Source: Jiangella sp. DSM 45060
GTDB taxonomy: Bacteria; Actinomycetota; Actinomycetes; Jiangellales; Jiangellaceae
Direction: 5' to 3'
Length of the DNA stretch: 64,000 bases
Assembly (NCBI RefSeq): GCF_900105175.1
Contig: NZ_LT629771.1
Coordinates: forward strand, 7,088,622-7,152,621
Shown here: positions 63,797 to 64,000 of the stretch, in pieces
Layout: the number at the start of each line of letters is the position of its first letter
How positions within the stretch are numbered: the first letter of the stretch is position 1
Notes under the pieces: generated by a model
What the model was told of the DNA's origin: nothing
What the model saw: only the letters and a program-made list of their open reading frames with translations
Database searches by the model: none
Position numbers and translations under genes: made by a program

Positions 63797-64000
63797 GGAC
63801 CGATGAGCGTCTCGATCGGCCAGGCCGCCGCCCGCTTCGGCCTCGCGCCGTCCACCCTGCGGTGGTGGGAGTCCCAGGGCGTGCTGCGCGCGCCGTCGCG
63901 GCGCAACGGCCGGCGCGCCTACACCGAGACAGACCTGCGCCGCATCGGCCTCGCCTACCTGTGCTGCGTCACCGGTGCGATGCCGCTCGACCAGGCCGCC
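63788..64000 (+). CDS. MerR-family regulator, cut by the window end
   Basis: The first 71 residues of a MerR-family protein: SIGQAAARFGLAPSTLRWWESQGVLRAPSRRNGRRAYTETDLRRIGLAYLCC is a complete winged helix-turn-helix with the R-W-W-E recognition segment. The frame is still open at base 64000. ATG 63788 is preferred because AAGG lies 7 bases upstream; ATG 63803 has no ribosome site. Divergent from the siderophore operon; effector unknown. Confidence 0.82.
   Translation, partial: MSTGPMSVSIGQAAARFGLAPSTLRWWESQGVLRAPSRRNGRRAYTETDLRRIGLAYLCCVTGAMPLDQAA

Noticed and set aside
1..64000. CRISPR arrays, prophage modules or transposase genes
   Set aside because: No regularly spaced repeat-spacer pattern, phage structural genes or transposase motifs were seen; the tandem repeats found have no unique spacers.

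Overview
The window is very GC-rich (about 72%) chromosomal DNA from a high-GC actinomycete. Pointers are a BldC developmental regulator, valine/leucine dehydrogenase, a mycothiol-dependent-isomerase-family protein, a deazaflavin (F420)-type Ddn-like reductase, a DUF3073 protein, an IdeR/DtxR-type iron box, GTG starts and many leaderless promoters (TANNNT six or seven bases before the start codon). A Jiangella-like or other filamentous actinomycete is my best guess; no marker here fixes the genus.

Layout. 1-6.6 kb: 2H phosphoesterase, DinB-like protein, ECF sigma/anti-sigma pair, a frameshifted sodium:solute symporter with a small membrane partner, a serine hydrolase and a Ddn-like reductase. 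6.6-12.7 kb: an L-rhamnose catabolic operon (isomerase, mutarotase, bifunctional aldolase/dehydrogenase, kinase) divergent from a LacI regulator with an operator-like palindrome between them. 12.7-13.3 kb: repeat-rich DNA without genes. 13.3-20.1 kb: secretion block with a two-gene secreted protein/lipoprotein module, an LPDTG-anchored 5'-nucleotidase and a large extracellular endonuclease. 20.2-31.4 kb: housekeeping, including purF, purM, an M20 dipeptidase, a lone ABC ATPase, SDR, GNAT, DUF3073 and branched-chain amino acid dehydrogenase. 31.5-37.5 kb: DHA2 exporter, bldC, then a decaying stretch (aldo/keto reductase with internal deletion, DUF4375-like and secreted-protein remnants) and a DUF5994/desaturase operon. 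37.5-41.7 kb: tRNA-Phe and a copper cluster (CopD-CtaG fusion, CopC, YcnI-like protein, membrane protein). 41.8-50.2 kb: LolD/FtsX-type ABC pair, a nucleotidyltransferase with a broken HEPN-like partner and a 21-bp repeat array, DUF72, EEP hydrolase, Fur, TetR-VOC-MFS, PP2C phosphatase. 51.1-58.4 kb: a tightly coupled IclR / FAD oxidoreductase / sugar ABC importer / Tat-exported enzyme operon. 58.4-63.7 kb: an opposing iron-box operon with two exporter-fold ABC proteins, a siderophore-binding lipoprotein and a ChbG-type deacetylase. The window ends in a MerR-family gene.

The part most likely to hold an undescribed system is 51.1-58.4 kb. A strong promoter with a perfect 11-bp-arm operator drives six genes, and all five junctions except the last overlap by 4 bp. 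They encode a complete uptake route (binding lipoprotein plus two permeases, no ATPase), a cytoplasmic flavoenzyme and a large exported protein of no family I can name. This looks like a dedicated pathway for an unidentified glycan or glycoside. At least four genes in the window are broken, so frameshift checks against raw reads are advisable.
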